In this document: positions 25,231 to 33,870 of the stretch, piece after piece
Layout of the letters: each line of letters begins with the position of its first letter
Position numbering within the stretch: position 1 is the first letter of the stretch
Source: Actinoplanes flavus
GTDB taxonomy: Bacteria; Actinomycetota; Actinomycetes; Mycobacteriales; Micromonosporaceae
DNA: 64,000 bases
NCBI RefSeq assembly: GCF_017592555.1
Contig: NZ_JAGFNS010000025.1
Coordinates: 62,001-126,000, forward strand
Direction: 5' to 3'
The notes under the pieces: model-generated
The model's input: only the letters and a program-made list of their open reading frames with translations
Told to the model about the DNA's origin: nothing
Database searches by the model: none
Made by a program: the position numbers and the translations under genes

Positions 25231-27087
25231 ATGACGCACTACAAGAGCAACCTTCGTGACCTCCAGTTCAACCTGTTCGAGGTCTTCGGAGCGGAGAAGT
25301 CGCTCGGCCAGGCGCCGTTCGACGAGTTCGACCTGGAGAGCGCTCGCGACGTGCTCGCCGAGGTCGACCGGCTGGCCCGGGAGGATCTCGCCGCCAGCTA
25401 CACCGACGCGGACCGCAACCCACCGGTCTTCGACCCGGCGACGAACACCGCGCCGCTGCCCGAGTCGTTCAAGAAGTCCTTCGAGACCTTCATGGCGTCC
25501 GAGTTCTGGCGGCTCGACCTGCCGTCCGGCCTGGGTGGCACCCCGGCGCCGCGGAGCCTCGTCTGGGCCGTCGCCGAGCAGATCCTGGGCGCCAACGCCC
25601 CGATCTGGATGTACTCGTCGGGTCCCTCCTTCGCCAACGTCATCTGGCACGAGGGCACCGAGGAGCAGCGGCAGTGGGCCAAGCTCTTCGTCGAGAAGCA
25701 GTGGGGCTCGACCATGGTCCTCACCGAGCCGGACGCCGGCTCGGACGTCGGCGCCGGCCGTGCCCGCGCCATCCCGCAGCCGGACGGCTCGTGGCACATC
25801 GAGGGCGTCAAGCGCTTCATCACCTCGGGTGAGCACGACCTGACCGACAACATCATCCACTACGTCCTGGCCCGCCCGGTGGGCGTCGAGGGCGTCGGTG
25901 GACCCGGCACCAAGGGCCTCTCGCTCTTCATCGTGCCGAAGTACCACTTCGACCCGGCCACCGGTGAGCTCGGTGAGCGCAACGGCGTCTACGCCACCAA
26001 CGTCGAGCACAAGATGGGCCTCAAGGTCTCCAACACGTGCGAGATGACCTTCGGTGAGCACGGCACCCCGGCCAAGGGCTGGCTGCTCGGCGAGGTGCAC
26101 CAGGGCATCCGGCAGATGTTCCTGATCATCGAGAACGCCCGGATGATGGTCGGCACCAAGGCGATCGCCACCCTGTCGACGGGTTACCTGAACGCTCTCG
26201 AGTACGCGAAGAACCGCGTCCAGGGTGCCGATCTGCTGCAGAGCGGTGACAAGGACGCCCCGCGGGTCACCATCACCCAGCACCCGGACGTACGCCGGTC
26301 GCTGATGACCCAGAAGGCCTACGCCGAGGCGCTGCGCGCCCTGGTCATCTACACGGCGACCTGGCAGGACAAGGTCGCCATCGCGGAGGCCGCCGGCGAC
26401 GAGAAGGCCGCCAAGCAGGCCGCCAAGATCAACGACTTCCTGCTTCCGCTGGTCAAGGGCGTGGGCTCGGAGCGGGCGTACGAGCTGCTCGGCGCCGAGT
26501 CGCTGCAGACCTTCGGTGGTTCCGGCTTCCTCCAGGACTACCCGCTGGAGCAGTACGTCCGGGACGCGAAGATCGACACCCTGTACGAGGGCACGACCGC
26601 GATCCAGAGCCTCGACCTGATCTTCCGCAAGATCGTCAAGGACAACGGTCAGGCGCTCGGCGCGGTGGCCGCCGAGATCCAGGGCTTCGTCGAGAGCGAG
26701 GCCGGCAACGGTCAGCTCAAGGACGAGCGGCTCGGCCTCGGCAAGGCGCTCGCCGAGATGCAGAACATCCTCGGCATCACGCTGGGCTGGCTGCAGGCCG
26801 TCGGCAACGGCGAGGCCCGCGAGCTCTACAAGATCGGCCTGAGCTCCCGCCGGATCCTGCTCGCCCTCGGCGACGTGGTCCTCGCGTGGCTGCTGCTGCG
26901 CCAGGCCGAGGTGGCCCTGATCGCCCTGAACGGCGAGGTCTCCGAGGCGGACAAGAAGTTCTACACCGGCAAGGTGGCCGCGGCCCGGTTCTTCGTACGG
27001 GAGATCCTGCCGCGGATCGGCGCCGACCGCCGGATCATCGAGAACACCACCCTCGACCTGATGGACCTGGACGAGGACGCGTTCTGA
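25231..27087 (+). CDS. fadE: FadE5-like acyl-CoA dehydrogenase
   Basis: This 618-residue flavoenzyme catalyses the first step of beta-oxidation, passing electrons to ETF. It has the long form's extra N- and C-terminal regions seen in mycobacterial FadE5 (611 residues). Visible motifs are MVLTEPDAGSDVG (flavin and substrate site), the GLKVSNTCEMTF stretch, and the catalytic Glu in DTLYEGTTAIQ near residue 450. It stands alone between its operator-bearing promoter and a strong terminator. Confidence 0.92.
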   Translation: MTHYKSNLRDLQFNLFEVFGAEKSLGQAPFDEFDLESARDVLAEVDRLAREDLAASYTDADRNPPVFDPATNTAPLPESFKKSFETFMASEFWRLDLPSGLGGTPAPRSLVWAVAEQILGANAPIWMYSSGPSFANVIWHEGTEEQRQWAKLFVEKQWGSTMVLTEPDAGSDVGAGRARAIPQPDGSWHIEGVKRFITSGEHDLTDNIIHYVLARPVGVEGVGGPGTKGLSLFIVPKYHFDPATGELGERNGVYATNVEHKMGLKVSNTCEMTFGEHGTPAKGWLLGEVHQGIRQMFLIIENARMMVGTKAIATLSTGYLNALEYAKNRVQGADLLQSGDKDAPRVTITQHPDVRRSLMTQKAYAEALRALVIYTATWQDKVAIAEAAGDEKAAKQAAKINDFLLPLVKGVGSERAYELLGAESLQTFGGSGFLQDYPLEQYVRDAKIDTLYEGTTAIQSLDLIFRKIVKDNGQALGAVAAEIQGFVESEAGNGQLKDERLGLGKALAEMQNILGITLGWLQAVGNGEARELYKIGLSSRRILLALGDVVLAWLLLRQAEVALIALNGEVSEADKKFYTGKVAAARFFVREILPRIGADRRIIENTTLDLMDLDEDAF

Positions 27088-27115
27088 TCAAGCTTTTCCC
27101 ACTCTCCTGAAAAAG

Positions 27116-27158
27116 ACGAGGGCCCGGCGGACAACGACGTCCACCGGGCCCTCGTTTT
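27116..27158 (+). terminator. Strong terminator after fadE
   Basis: ACGAGGGCCCGGCGGAC (27116-27132) pairs with GTCCACCGGGCCCTCGT (with one gap) across a six-base loop and is followed by TTTTTC. Confidence 0.92.
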
Positions 27159-27163
27159 TCGGT

Positions 27164-27751
27164 CGGGCGCTACGCAACCGTATCGACGTCCGCTACGATG
27201 ATCATCAATTTCCTGCGTGGATCGTCGAACGCAATGATCATCGGTGCGCCCGGGTGCGAGGCACCTTCACCAGCACGTTGCAGGGTGTCCAGGACGTGAT
27301 CGGTGTCGCCAGGGCTGAGCTGTGGGCGAACGGAAGGTATGTCGGAAGCGACAACGTCGCGCCGTACTCGATGGCGGTGAATTCCGGTGCCGCCAACGGT
27401 TCCGTCGTCCTCACCTGGCGGCTCACCGACCGGTTCGGCAACACTCGGACCTATACGCGGACGGTCGTCGCGGACAACGCGGGACCGGCGGTGTCGATCA
27501 GCAAGGCGCCGAGGAACAAGGCGAAGATCAAGGGCACGACCAAGGTGTACGTGAAAGCGTCCGACGCCAGTGGGATCGCGCGCGTCGAGCTGATCGTGAA
27601 CGGGAAGGTCGTGGCCCGGGACTACACCGCGGGCTACCTGCTCGGCTTCAACGCGAGCAAGCAGAGGAAGACGATGAAGGTGCAGGTCCGGGCGTACGAC
27701 AAGCTCGGCAACGTGAAGTACACGAGCACCCGGACCTGGTACCGGAAGTAG
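27164..27751 (+). pseudogene. Ig-like domain protein, 5' end missing
   Basis: The frame that ends at TAG 27749-27751 stays open and protein-like back to the edge of the fadE terminator (reading LRNRIDVRYDDHQF, then WIVERND before the first GTG at 27254). The visible part has two Ig-like (Big-type) domains: ELWANGRYVGSDNVAPYSM with a W-R-L-T-D-R-F-G-N close, and VELIVNGKVVARDYTAGY with VQVRAYDKLGNVKYTS. There is no signal peptide, ribosome site or start where a secreted protein would need one. It is probably the C-terminal remnant of a larger cell-surface protein, cut off when this junction formed. A short expressed form from GTG 27254 cannot be excluded. Confidence 0.6.
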
Positions 27752-27755
27752 AGGT

Positions 27756-28274
27756 TCAGCCGCGGGCGGTGTGCGAGCGGGTCAGGCGCATCGCCCCCGG
27801 TTCGGTCCGGGACCACGGCTGCTCGCCGGTGTGTACGGCGAGGCCGGACGTGCGCATCTCGACGACGGTGCCGGTGTACTGTTCGTCCGGCAGCAACACA
27901 GCGGACACTTCGGACATAGTCGGATTGTGGCCGACGACGAGGACCGTACGAATGGTGTCTGAAACGGCCCGGAGCAGGTCGAAGACCTCGCCGCCGCGAC
28001 CCAGATAGAGCGACTCCTCGTAATGCACCTCGGGCGCCGACCGGGGGTTGGCGCCGCTGCTCAGCGCGATGGCCGCGTTCTGCCAGGTCTGCCGGGTGCG
28101 CTTGGCCGGGGAGCAGATGACCAGGTCGGGGTGCAGTCGCTCGTCGGCCAGCCAGGCGCCGGCCGCCTCCGCGTCGGCCACTCCACGGGGCGCCAGGGCG
28201 CGGTCGTAATCGTCGAAGTCGCCGGGGGTCTCGGCTTTGGAGTGGCGCAGCAGGATGAGCGTCCGCGTGGTCAT
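27756..28274 (-). CDS. SixA-type histidine phosphatase
   Basis: This 172-residue protein has the phosphohistidine catalytic start TLILLRHSKAE (RH motif), a second basic segment SPAKRTRQTW, and the late catalytic His in VLVVGHNPTMSE. The arrangement matches SixA, which dephosphorylates phosphohistidine on signalling or PTS proteins; the substrate here is unknown. It converges on the truncated Ig-like gene, leaving only four bases between stops. Confidence 0.88.
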   Translation of the reverse strand: MTTRTLILLRHSKAETPGDFDDYDRALAPRGVADAEAAGAWLADERLHPDLVICSPAKRTRQTWQNAAIALSSGANPRSAPEVHYEESLYLGRGGEVFDLLRAVSDTIRTVLVVGHNPTMSEVSAVLLPDEQYTGTVVEMRTSGLAVHTGEQPWSRTEPGAMRLTRSHTARG

Positions 28275-28388
28275 CGGTACAGCTTGCCTGATTGGAATGT
28301 CACGCGTGCGGGTAAACGCTCGATCGACGCATTCACCACGGTCGAGCGGCGTCGCCCGGCCGGGCGGACACCAATCGAGGAGGGTCCG

Positions 28389-28664
28389 ATGGGCATCGGC
28401 GCAAGCATTTTCCTGCTGGCTCTGGGGGCGATCCTGGCGTTCGCCGTGGAGGCGGACATCAGCGGTCTCGACATCGGCGTGATCGGCTGGATCCTGATGC
28501 TGGCCGGGTTGGCCGGCCTGGTCATCACGCTGGCGTTCTGGGGCAACCGCCGCCGGACCGTGGTGACCCGTACGCAGGCGCCGGTCGCCGGAGCGCCGTA
28601 CACCGAATACCGCGAGGTCCGCCGGGACGACGTCCCGCCGCCGCCTCCCCCGGCGTACTCCTGA
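28389..28664 (+). CDS. Two-helix membrane protein, DUF6458-like
   Basis: The protein has 91 residues: helices at about 3-24 and 32-52, then a basic NRRRTVVTRTQ segment and a Pro-rich C-terminus. The opening MGIGASIFLLALGAILAFAV is typical of a widespread actinobacterial small membrane family (DUF6458). ATG at 28389 has a GAGGAGG site; longer in-frame starts lie in the promoter of sixA. Function unknown. Confidence 0.85.
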   Translation: MGIGASIFLLALGAILAFAVEADISGLDIGVIGWILMLAGLAGLVITLAFWGNRRRTVVTRTQAPVAGAPYTEYREVRRDDVPPPPPPAYS

Positions 28665-28669
28665 GAGAC

Positions 28670-28701
28670 GCGAAGGCCCAGGCCGATGCCTGGGCCTTCG
28701 C
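28670..28701. terminator. Bidirectional terminator hairpin
   Basis: A 13-bp stem GCGAAGGCCCAGG / CCTGGGCCTTCGC with a six-base loop sits between the DUF6458-like gene and the convergent TrhA-like gene, abutting the latter's stop codon. Confidence 0.8.
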
Positions 28702-29378
28702 TACGAGTACAGAGCGAAGTAGACCGCGATGTGGTGGCAGATGGCGGCCACCAGCGTGCAGGCGTGGAAGAACTCGTGGTGCCCGAAGACGGTGGGCCAG
28801 GGGTTGGGCCGGCGCAACGCGTAGAAGACGGCGCCGACCGTGTAGATCGCGCCGCCCACGATGAGCAGGACCAGGCAGGTCACCCCGCCGACGTGCAGCA
28901 CCTCCGGGATGATCGCGACGGCCACCCAGCCGAGTGCCACGTAGAGCGGGGCGCCCGCCCAGCGGGGCAGATGCGGCCAGATCATCTTCAGCGCGACACC
29001 GCCGACGGCGCCGCCCCAGACCAGGCTGAGCAGGACGACCTGCTGCGTGCCCTCCAGGAGCAGGACGCAGAACGGCGTGTAGCTGCCGGCGATGAAGATG
29101 AAGATCATCGAATGGTCGGCGCGCCGCATGATCTGGTAGCCGCGCTCGCTCCAGACCCGGCGGTGGTAGAGCGCGCTGGTCCCGAAGAGCCCGCACACGG
29201 TGATGCTGTAGAGCAGGCAACTCACGAACGGGGCGATGCCGGGGCGGCTCAGCGCGATCGAACTGAGCACGATGCCGCAGACCGCGGCGACGAAGAACGC
29301 GTACTGATGCAACCGGCCGCGTAGTCGCGGCTTGCCGAGGTCGGTCGGCGACATCCGGAACGGGGCTGAGGTCGTCAC
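28701..29378 (-). CDS. TrhA/hemolysin III-like seven-helix membrane protein
   Basis: The protein has 225 residues with seven membrane helices and the family's metal-site residues: S-A-L-Y-H-R (His near residue 71), D-H-S-M-I-F near 90, and a C-terminal H-H-E-F-F-H-A-C and H-H pair. Family members (PAQR superfamily) act in membrane-lipid or fluidity homeostasis; the hemolysin name is historical. I chose the GTG at 29378, preceded by TAACCT and AGGGGG, rather than the frame extension to 29513, which crosses the divergent pxpB start. Confidence 0.88.
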   Translation of the reverse strand: MTTSAPFRMSPTDLGKPRLRGRLHQYAFFVAAVCGIVLSSIALSRPGIAPFVSCLLYSITVCGLFGTSALYHRRVWSERGYQIMRRADHSMIFIFIAGSYTPFCVLLLEGTQQVVLLSLVWGGAVGGVALKMIWPHLPRWAGAPLYVALGWVAVAIIPEVLHVGGVTCLVLLIVGGAIYTVGAVFYALRRPNPWPTVFGHHEFFHACTLVAAICHHIAVYFALYS

Positions 29379-29456
29379 GCCCCCTAGGTTACGGCACCGT
29401 AGGTTACTAATGGGTAGTGATGCCGGATACGGTTGACGCTGCCGGATGATTTCCCC

Positions 29457-30062
29457 ATGAAGATACGACGGGTGGGGACCGCCGGCCTGCTGATCGAGTG
29501 CGCGGACGCGCAACGGGTCGAGGATTGGCGGGCTGAGCTGTGGCGACGTCGTTCAGCCGGTGAGCTGCGGGTGGTGGAGATCGTGCCCGGCGCCCGTACC
29601 GTGCTGCTCGACGGCGTGGCTCCCGGCACCGCGGAGGCCCTACCCGGATGGGAGCCGGCGCCCGGCGGAATTCAGTCCGAAGGGCCCCTCGTGGAGATCC
29701 ACACGGTCTTCGACGGCGAGGACCTGGCATCGGTCGCCGACCTGTGGGGCGTCACCGTGGACACGGCCGTGCGGCGCCTGGTCGAGACGCCGCTGACCGT
29801 CGCGTTCTCCGGCTTCGCGCCCGGATTCGCCTATCTGCGCGGGCTCGCCGACGAGTGGGCGGTTCCCCGGCTCGCCGCTCCGCGGCCTCGCGTGCCGGCC
29901 GGATCGGTCGCCCTCGCGGGTGGCTACGCGGGCATCTATCCCACGGCCTCGCCGGGCGGGTGGCGGCTGGTCGGCCGGACGGATCAAAACCTCTTCGACG
30001 TACGACGTGAGCACCCGGCCCTGCTCACCCCCGGCACCCGGGTACGACTGGTGGCGATGTGA
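29457..30062 (+). CDS. pxpB: 5-oxoprolinase subunit PxpB
   Basis: This 201-residue KipI-type protein forms with PxpC and PxpA the ATP-dependent enzyme that opens 5-oxoproline to glutamate. Motifs include FSGFAPGFAYLRGL, PRLAAPRPRVPAGSVALAGGYAGIYP (read as two parts) and GGWRLVGRT. ATG 29457 is the likely start. The gene overlaps pxpC by four bases. An imperfect copy of the etfD/fadE palindrome (TTACTAATGGGTAG) lies 40 bp upstream. Confidence 0.92.
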   Translation: MKIRRVGTAGLLIECADAQRVEDWRAELWRRRSAGELRVVEIVPGARTVLLDGVAPGTAEALPGWEPAPGGIQSEGPLVEIHTVFDGEDLASVADLWGVTVDTAVRRLVETPLTVAFSGFAPGFAYLRGLADEWAVPRLAAPRPRVPAGSVALAGGYAGIYPTASPGGWRLVGRTDQNLFDVRREHPALLTPGTRVRLVAM

Positions 30063-30898
30063 TCACCGTGCTGCGGGCCGGTCCGCTGACCACCGTGCAG
30101 GACCTGGGCCGGCCGGGGTGGGCGCATCTGGGCGTACCGCGTTCGGGCGCCCTCGACGCCCCCGCGCTGCGTCTCGCCAACCGTTTCGTCGGCAACCCCG
30201 ACGACGCCGCCGGGCTGGAGACCACGATGCTCGGCTGCACCCTGCGTTTCGAGCGGCCCACGCTGGTCGCTGTCACCGGTGCGGTCGCCGACATCGACGT
30301 CGACTTCCGGCCGGTCGAGCGGCTCCGCGGCTGCCAGCTCTTCGCAGTGCCGGCCGGTGGGGTGGTCGACGTGAAGCGGGCCACCCGGGGGGTGCGTTCC
30401 TACCTCGCGGTGGCCGGTGGGATCGCGGTCGAACCGGTGCTGGGCAGCCGCTCGACGGACACGCTCTCCGGACTGGGCCCGCCCCGCCTGGCCGACGGCG
30501 ACACGCTGCCGATCGGCGTCCCCACGGCGGCGCCCACGCTGGTCGGGGAACCGGCACGGCCGTACGGGGAACTGGTTCTCGGGATCCGCCTCGGGCCGCG
30601 CGACGACTGGTTCGACACGGCAGGGCTGTTCGGGTCCCCGTACCGGATCAGCCCGTTGAGCAACCGGGTCGGAAGCCGGCTGGCCGGCACCGCCGTGACC
30701 CGCACCCGGGCCGGCGAATTGCCCTCCGAGGGTGTGGTGCTCGGCGCCGTGCAGGTCCCGGCGGACGGGCAGCCGATCATCTTCCTGGCCGACCATCCCA
30801 CCACCGGCGGATATCCGGTGGTCGGGGTGATCGACGACGTCGCGCCGCTGGCCCAGGCGCAACCGGGGACTACCGTGAGGTTCCGTGAGCTGGATTGA
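30059..30898 (+). CDS. pxpC: 5-oxoprolinase subunit PxpC
   Basis: This 279-residue KipA/biotin-dependent carboxylase-like protein pairs with PxpB. It has the family opening V-L-R-AGPLTTVQDLGRPGW, G-A-L-D-A-P-A-L-R-L-AN, GVRSYLAVAGGI and the C-terminal DHPTTGGYP motif. GTG 30059 overlaps the pxpB stop, and its end overlaps the pxpA start by 14 bp. Confidence 0.92.
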   Translation: MITVLRAGPLTTVQDLGRPGWAHLGVPRSGALDAPALRLANRFVGNPDDAAGLETTMLGCTLRFERPTLVAVTGAVADIDVDFRPVERLRGCQLFAVPAGGVVDVKRATRGVRSYLAVAGGIAVEPVLGSRSTDTLSGLGPPRLADGDTLPIGVPTAAPTLVGEPARPYGELVLGIRLGPRDDWFDTAGLFGSPYRISPLSNRVGSRLAGTAVTRTRAGELPSEGVVLGAVQVPADGQPIIFLADHPTTGGYPVVGVIDDVAPLAQAQPGTTVRFRELD

Positions 30899-31643
30899 TC
30901 TGAACGCGGATCTCGGCGAGGGCTTCGGCGCCTGGCGGCTGGGTGACGACGACGCCCTGCTGGACGTGGTGACCTCGGCGAACGTGGCCTGCGGCTTCCA
31001 CGCCGGCGATCCGTCCACGATGCACCGGGTGTGCCGGACGGCCGTCGCGAAGAACGTCGCGATCGGTGCCCAGGTCGGCTACCGGGACCTGGCCGGATTC
31101 GGGCGCCGGCGGATCGATTACGACCACGACGAACTGCGGGACGACATCCTGTACCAGATCGGCGCGTTGGAGGCGTTCTGCCGGGTCGCCGGGGATCGGG
31201 TCCGTTATGTGAAACCGCACGGCGCCCTCTACAACACCGCGGCGGTCGATCCCGGGCAGGCGTCGGCCGTGGTGGCCGCCGTGCTGGCCTACGACCCCGC
31301 GCTGCCCCTGCTCTGCCAGCCCGGCTCGGAACTGGCACGGCAAGCCCTGGACCGGAAGCTGACCGTCGTCGGCGAGGGATTCGCGGACCGCGGCTACCTG
31401 CCGGACGGGCGTCTCGTGCCGCGTTCCCGGCCGGACGCGCTGGTGCACGAGCCCGGTCAGGTGGTCCAGCGGGCGGTGCGGATGGCCGCCGACGGCTCGG
31501 TGACGGCCGTCGACGGCTCCGCGGTGCCCTGCCCGGTCCGGTCGATCTGCCTGCACGGCGACACGCCGGGTGCGGTCGACCTGGCCCGGGCGGTACGGGA
31601 CGGACTCCGCGCCGGAGGGCTGGAGGTCCGTCCCTTCACCTAG
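30885..31643 (+). CDS. pxpA: 5-oxoprolinase subunit PxpA
   Basis: This 252-residue LamB/YcsF family protein is the catalytic hydrolase partner of PxpBC. It opens with DLNADLGEGFGAW and has SANVACGFHAGDP, GAQVGYRDLAGFGRR, VKPHGALYN and ICLHGDTPGAV motifs. The B-C-A order with overlapping ends indicates one translation-coupled operon. Confidence 0.95.
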   Translation: MSWIDLNADLGEGFGAWRLGDDDALLDVVTSANVACGFHAGDPSTMHRVCRTAVAKNVAIGAQVGYRDLAGFGRRRIDYDHDELRDDILYQIGALEAFCRVAGDRVRYVKPHGALYNTAAVDPGQASAVVAAVLAYDPALPLLCQPGSELARQALDRKLTVVGEGFADRGYLPDGRLVPRSRPDALVHEPGQVVQRAVRMAADGSVTAVDGSAVPCPVRSICLHGDTPGAVDLARAVRDGLRAGGLEVRPFT

Positions 31644-31646
31644 GGT

Positions 31647-33440
31647 TCACGCATCCATGCCGCGGAGGATCAGCGGCAGCCGGTCGGGACCGTCCGGGTC
31701 GATCACGATCGGCACACCCCAGTCCTGGCGGGTCAGGTGGCAGGCGCCGAACTCGGCGTCCACATCGCACGTCGCGGCCTGGGCGACGACCTGCAGCACA
31801 CCCTTCGGCACGTCCGGGTTGAGCACGATTTTTCGTGACAAGTCGGTGGTGGTGCCCTCGCCGTCCAGCAGCAGTTCAGCCGGCGACGCCGACACCACCA
31901 ACCGCAGCGGCGACCCGAACTGGAAGTCCAGCTTCTGGCCCGGCGCGGGCGTGAAGATCACGTCGAGGGTGACCTCACCCGGAGCCAGGTGCGACGGCGG
32001 GCGTTCGGTCCTGTGCCGCTCCCCGCTGACCGTCTGCACCACGCCCGGGGCCAGGCGGGTCAGCCGGTGCGCGGCCGACTCCACCACGATCACCTGCCCG
32101 TCCCTCGTCACCAGGACGTCGCTGGGCTCGGCGACATTCGCGTCCACCGTGGACACCTCCGCCTTTGACGGGTCGAAACGGCGCACCGCACCGTTGTAGG
32201 TGTCCGCCACCAGCACCGAACCGTCGGCCAGCGCCGCCACACCGAGCGGGTGCTGGAACAGCGCCTCACCCGCCGGGCCGTCCACGTGACCGAAATCGAA
32301 CAGACCCTGGCCGACCGCGGTGTGCATCACGCCGTCCTCGACATACCGCAGCGCCGACGTCTCACTGTCGGCGATCCACAGCCGCTTCCCGTCCGCGCTG
32401 ACCGACAGGCCACTCGGCTGGGCCATCCACACATCCGGCAGCGGGCCGTCCCGCAGCGCCTCGACCGTGGTGCCCGCGTAGACACCGACCGTGCGCTTGA
32501 TCGGATCGAACCACCACAACTGGTGGATGCCGGCCATGGCGATGATCACGCGGTCGTCGTACCAGGCCAGGTCCCACGGCGACGACAGGTCGGCGGCGAG
32601 GGAGTCGTGGGCGTGATCGTCGACCGCCGACCGCCACGGACGACCGGAACCGGCCACCAGCGTGACCTCCCCGGTGTCCAGGTTCAGGCCACGCAACTGG
32701 TGGTTCACCGTGTCGGCGACCACCACGTCGTAGCCCGCCACTCCGGCCACCGCCCCGGGCAGCAGAACCAGACCCTGCGGCTCGCTGAACGGCTCACCCC
32801 GGACCTCGCTGCCGAACCGGCGGACCAGCGTCTCACCGTCCGCGGACAGTTCGGCCAGCGAATGCCGCGCCGAGTCGGAGACCAGCAGATTCCCGTTCGG
32901 CAGCTCGATCGCCTTACCCGGGAAACGGAGCAGACCCTCCGGGGCGGGCGGAGGAACGTACGGGCCGTCGCCGCGGTGCAGGGTGCCGTCCGCCTCGTGC
33001 TTCACGATCAGCTCGTCGATCAGCCGGGACAGACCCTCGGCGTGCCCCTCGCCGGCCATCGAGGCGACCAGGTAGCCGGACGGATCGACCACGGACAGCG
33101 TCGGCCAGGCCTTCGCGGCGTACTGCTGCCAGATATGCATGTCCCCGTCGTCGACGACCGGGTGATGCACGCCATACCGCTCGACGGCGGCGGCCAGCGC
33201 CACCGGGTCACGCTCGTGCTCGAACTTCGGTGAGTGCACGCCGATCACCACGAGCGCGTCGCCGTACTTCTCCTCCAGCGGCCGCAGCTCATCCAGGACG
33301 TGCAGGCAGTTGATGCAGCAGAACGTCCAGAAATCCAAAACCAGGATCTTGCCCCGCAAATCGGCCAGGGTGAGGGCCTTTCCGCCGGTGTTGAGCCAAC
33401 CGCGACCCTTGAGTTCGGGCGCACGCACGCGAAATTCCAT
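31647..33440 (-). CDS. Thioredoxin-like protein fused to NHL repeats
   Basis: The protein has 597 residues. Residues about 10-150 form a TlpA-like thioredoxin domain whose active site is CCINC (W-T-F-C-C-I-N-C) rather than a plain C-x-x-C; residues about 165-480 hold NHL beta-propeller repeats (ELPNGNLLVSDSARHSLAEL, LALPDGSVLVADTYNGAVRR type); the last 110 residues are a beta-rich domain. There is no signal peptide, so it is probably cytoplasmic. Start at ATG 33440 fits the domain; GTG 33458 is possible. The family is conserved in actinomycetes but its substrate is unknown. Confidence 0.88.
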   Translation of the reverse strand: MEFRVRAPELKGRGWLNTGGKALTLADLRGKILVLDFWTFCCINCLHVLDELRPLEEKYGDALVVIGVHSPKFEHERDPVALAAAVERYGVHHPVVDDGDMHIWQQYAAKAWPTLSVVDPSGYLVASMAGEGHAEGLSRLIDELIVKHEADGTLHRGDGPYVPPPAPEGLLRFPGKAIELPNGNLLVSDSARHSLAELSADGETLVRRFGSEVRGEPFSEPQGLVLLPGAVAGVAGYDVVVADTVNHQLRGLNLDTGEVTLVAGSGRPWRSAVDDHAHDSLAADLSSPWDLAWYDDRVIIAMAGIHQLWWFDPIKRTVGVYAGTTVEALRDGPLPDVWMAQPSGLSVSADGKRLWIADSETSALRYVEDGVMHTAVGQGLFDFGHVDGPAGEALFQHPLGVAALADGSVLVADTYNGAVRRFDPSKAEVSTVDANVAEPSDVLVTRDGQVIVVESAAHRLTRLAPGVVQTVSGERHRTERPPSHLAPGEVTLDVIFTPAPGQKLDFQFGSPLRLVVSASPAELLLDGEGTTTDLSRKIVLNPDVPKGVLQVVAQAATCDVDAEFGACHLTRQDWGVPIVIDPDGPDRLPLILRGMDA

Positions 33441-33560
33441 CCGCCCATCGTGCCTCACCGGCCCGGCCCCCTCCCCACCCCGGCGCCCCCACCACTTCCC
33501 ACCGCCACACCCCCTACCGGTACGACCACAGCCGCACCCTTACTGCCCACTCCCGCCACC

Positions 33561-33760
33561 CTCCCGACCCCGGGCCTCGCCTTCCCGACCCGGGCCTCGC
33601 CTTCCCGACCCGGGCCTCGCCTTCGCGACCTGGGCCTCGCCTTCGCGACCTGGGCCTCGCCTTCGCGACCTGGGCCTCGCCTTCGCGACCTGGGCCTCGC
33701 CTTCGCGACCTGGGCCTCGCCTTCGCGACCCGGGCCTCGCCCTCCCGGCCTCGGCCTCAC
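33561..33760. repeat. Ten tandem 20-bp repeats
   Basis: The unit CTTCGCGACCTGGGCCTCGC occurs five times exactly (33621-33720), with four near-copies before and at 33721 (C for T, or C for G changes) and degenerate end copies at 33561 and 33741. As 20 is not a multiple of three, each reading frame cycles through all phases and produces a Pro/Gly/Arg-rich artefact. I read it as non-coding. Confidence 0.9.
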
Positions 33761-33870
33761 CCCGCCGCCCGGCAACCACCTCCGAGCCGGCCCGCGAACC
33801 GAACCTCCGAACCTCGAAGACGATCGCAAGCGCCTGCCTCGCACTTTCCGGCCCCAACCAAAGATCCAGC

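Noticed and set aside
27197..27240. ATGATCATC repeated at 27197 and 27235
   Set aside because: Only two short copies, inside the truncated Ig-like frame; chance is sufficient.
29404..29417. Third copy of the fatty-acid-type palindrome before pxpB
   Set aside because: The right half-site is broken (GTAG for GTAA) and 5-oxoproline use has no clear tie to beta-oxidation; mentioned only as a weak match.
33561..33760. Possible CRISPR array
   Set aside because: The 20-bp units are directly adjacent with no spacers, and no cas genes are present. The same holds for the 19-bp and 62-65-bp arrays.
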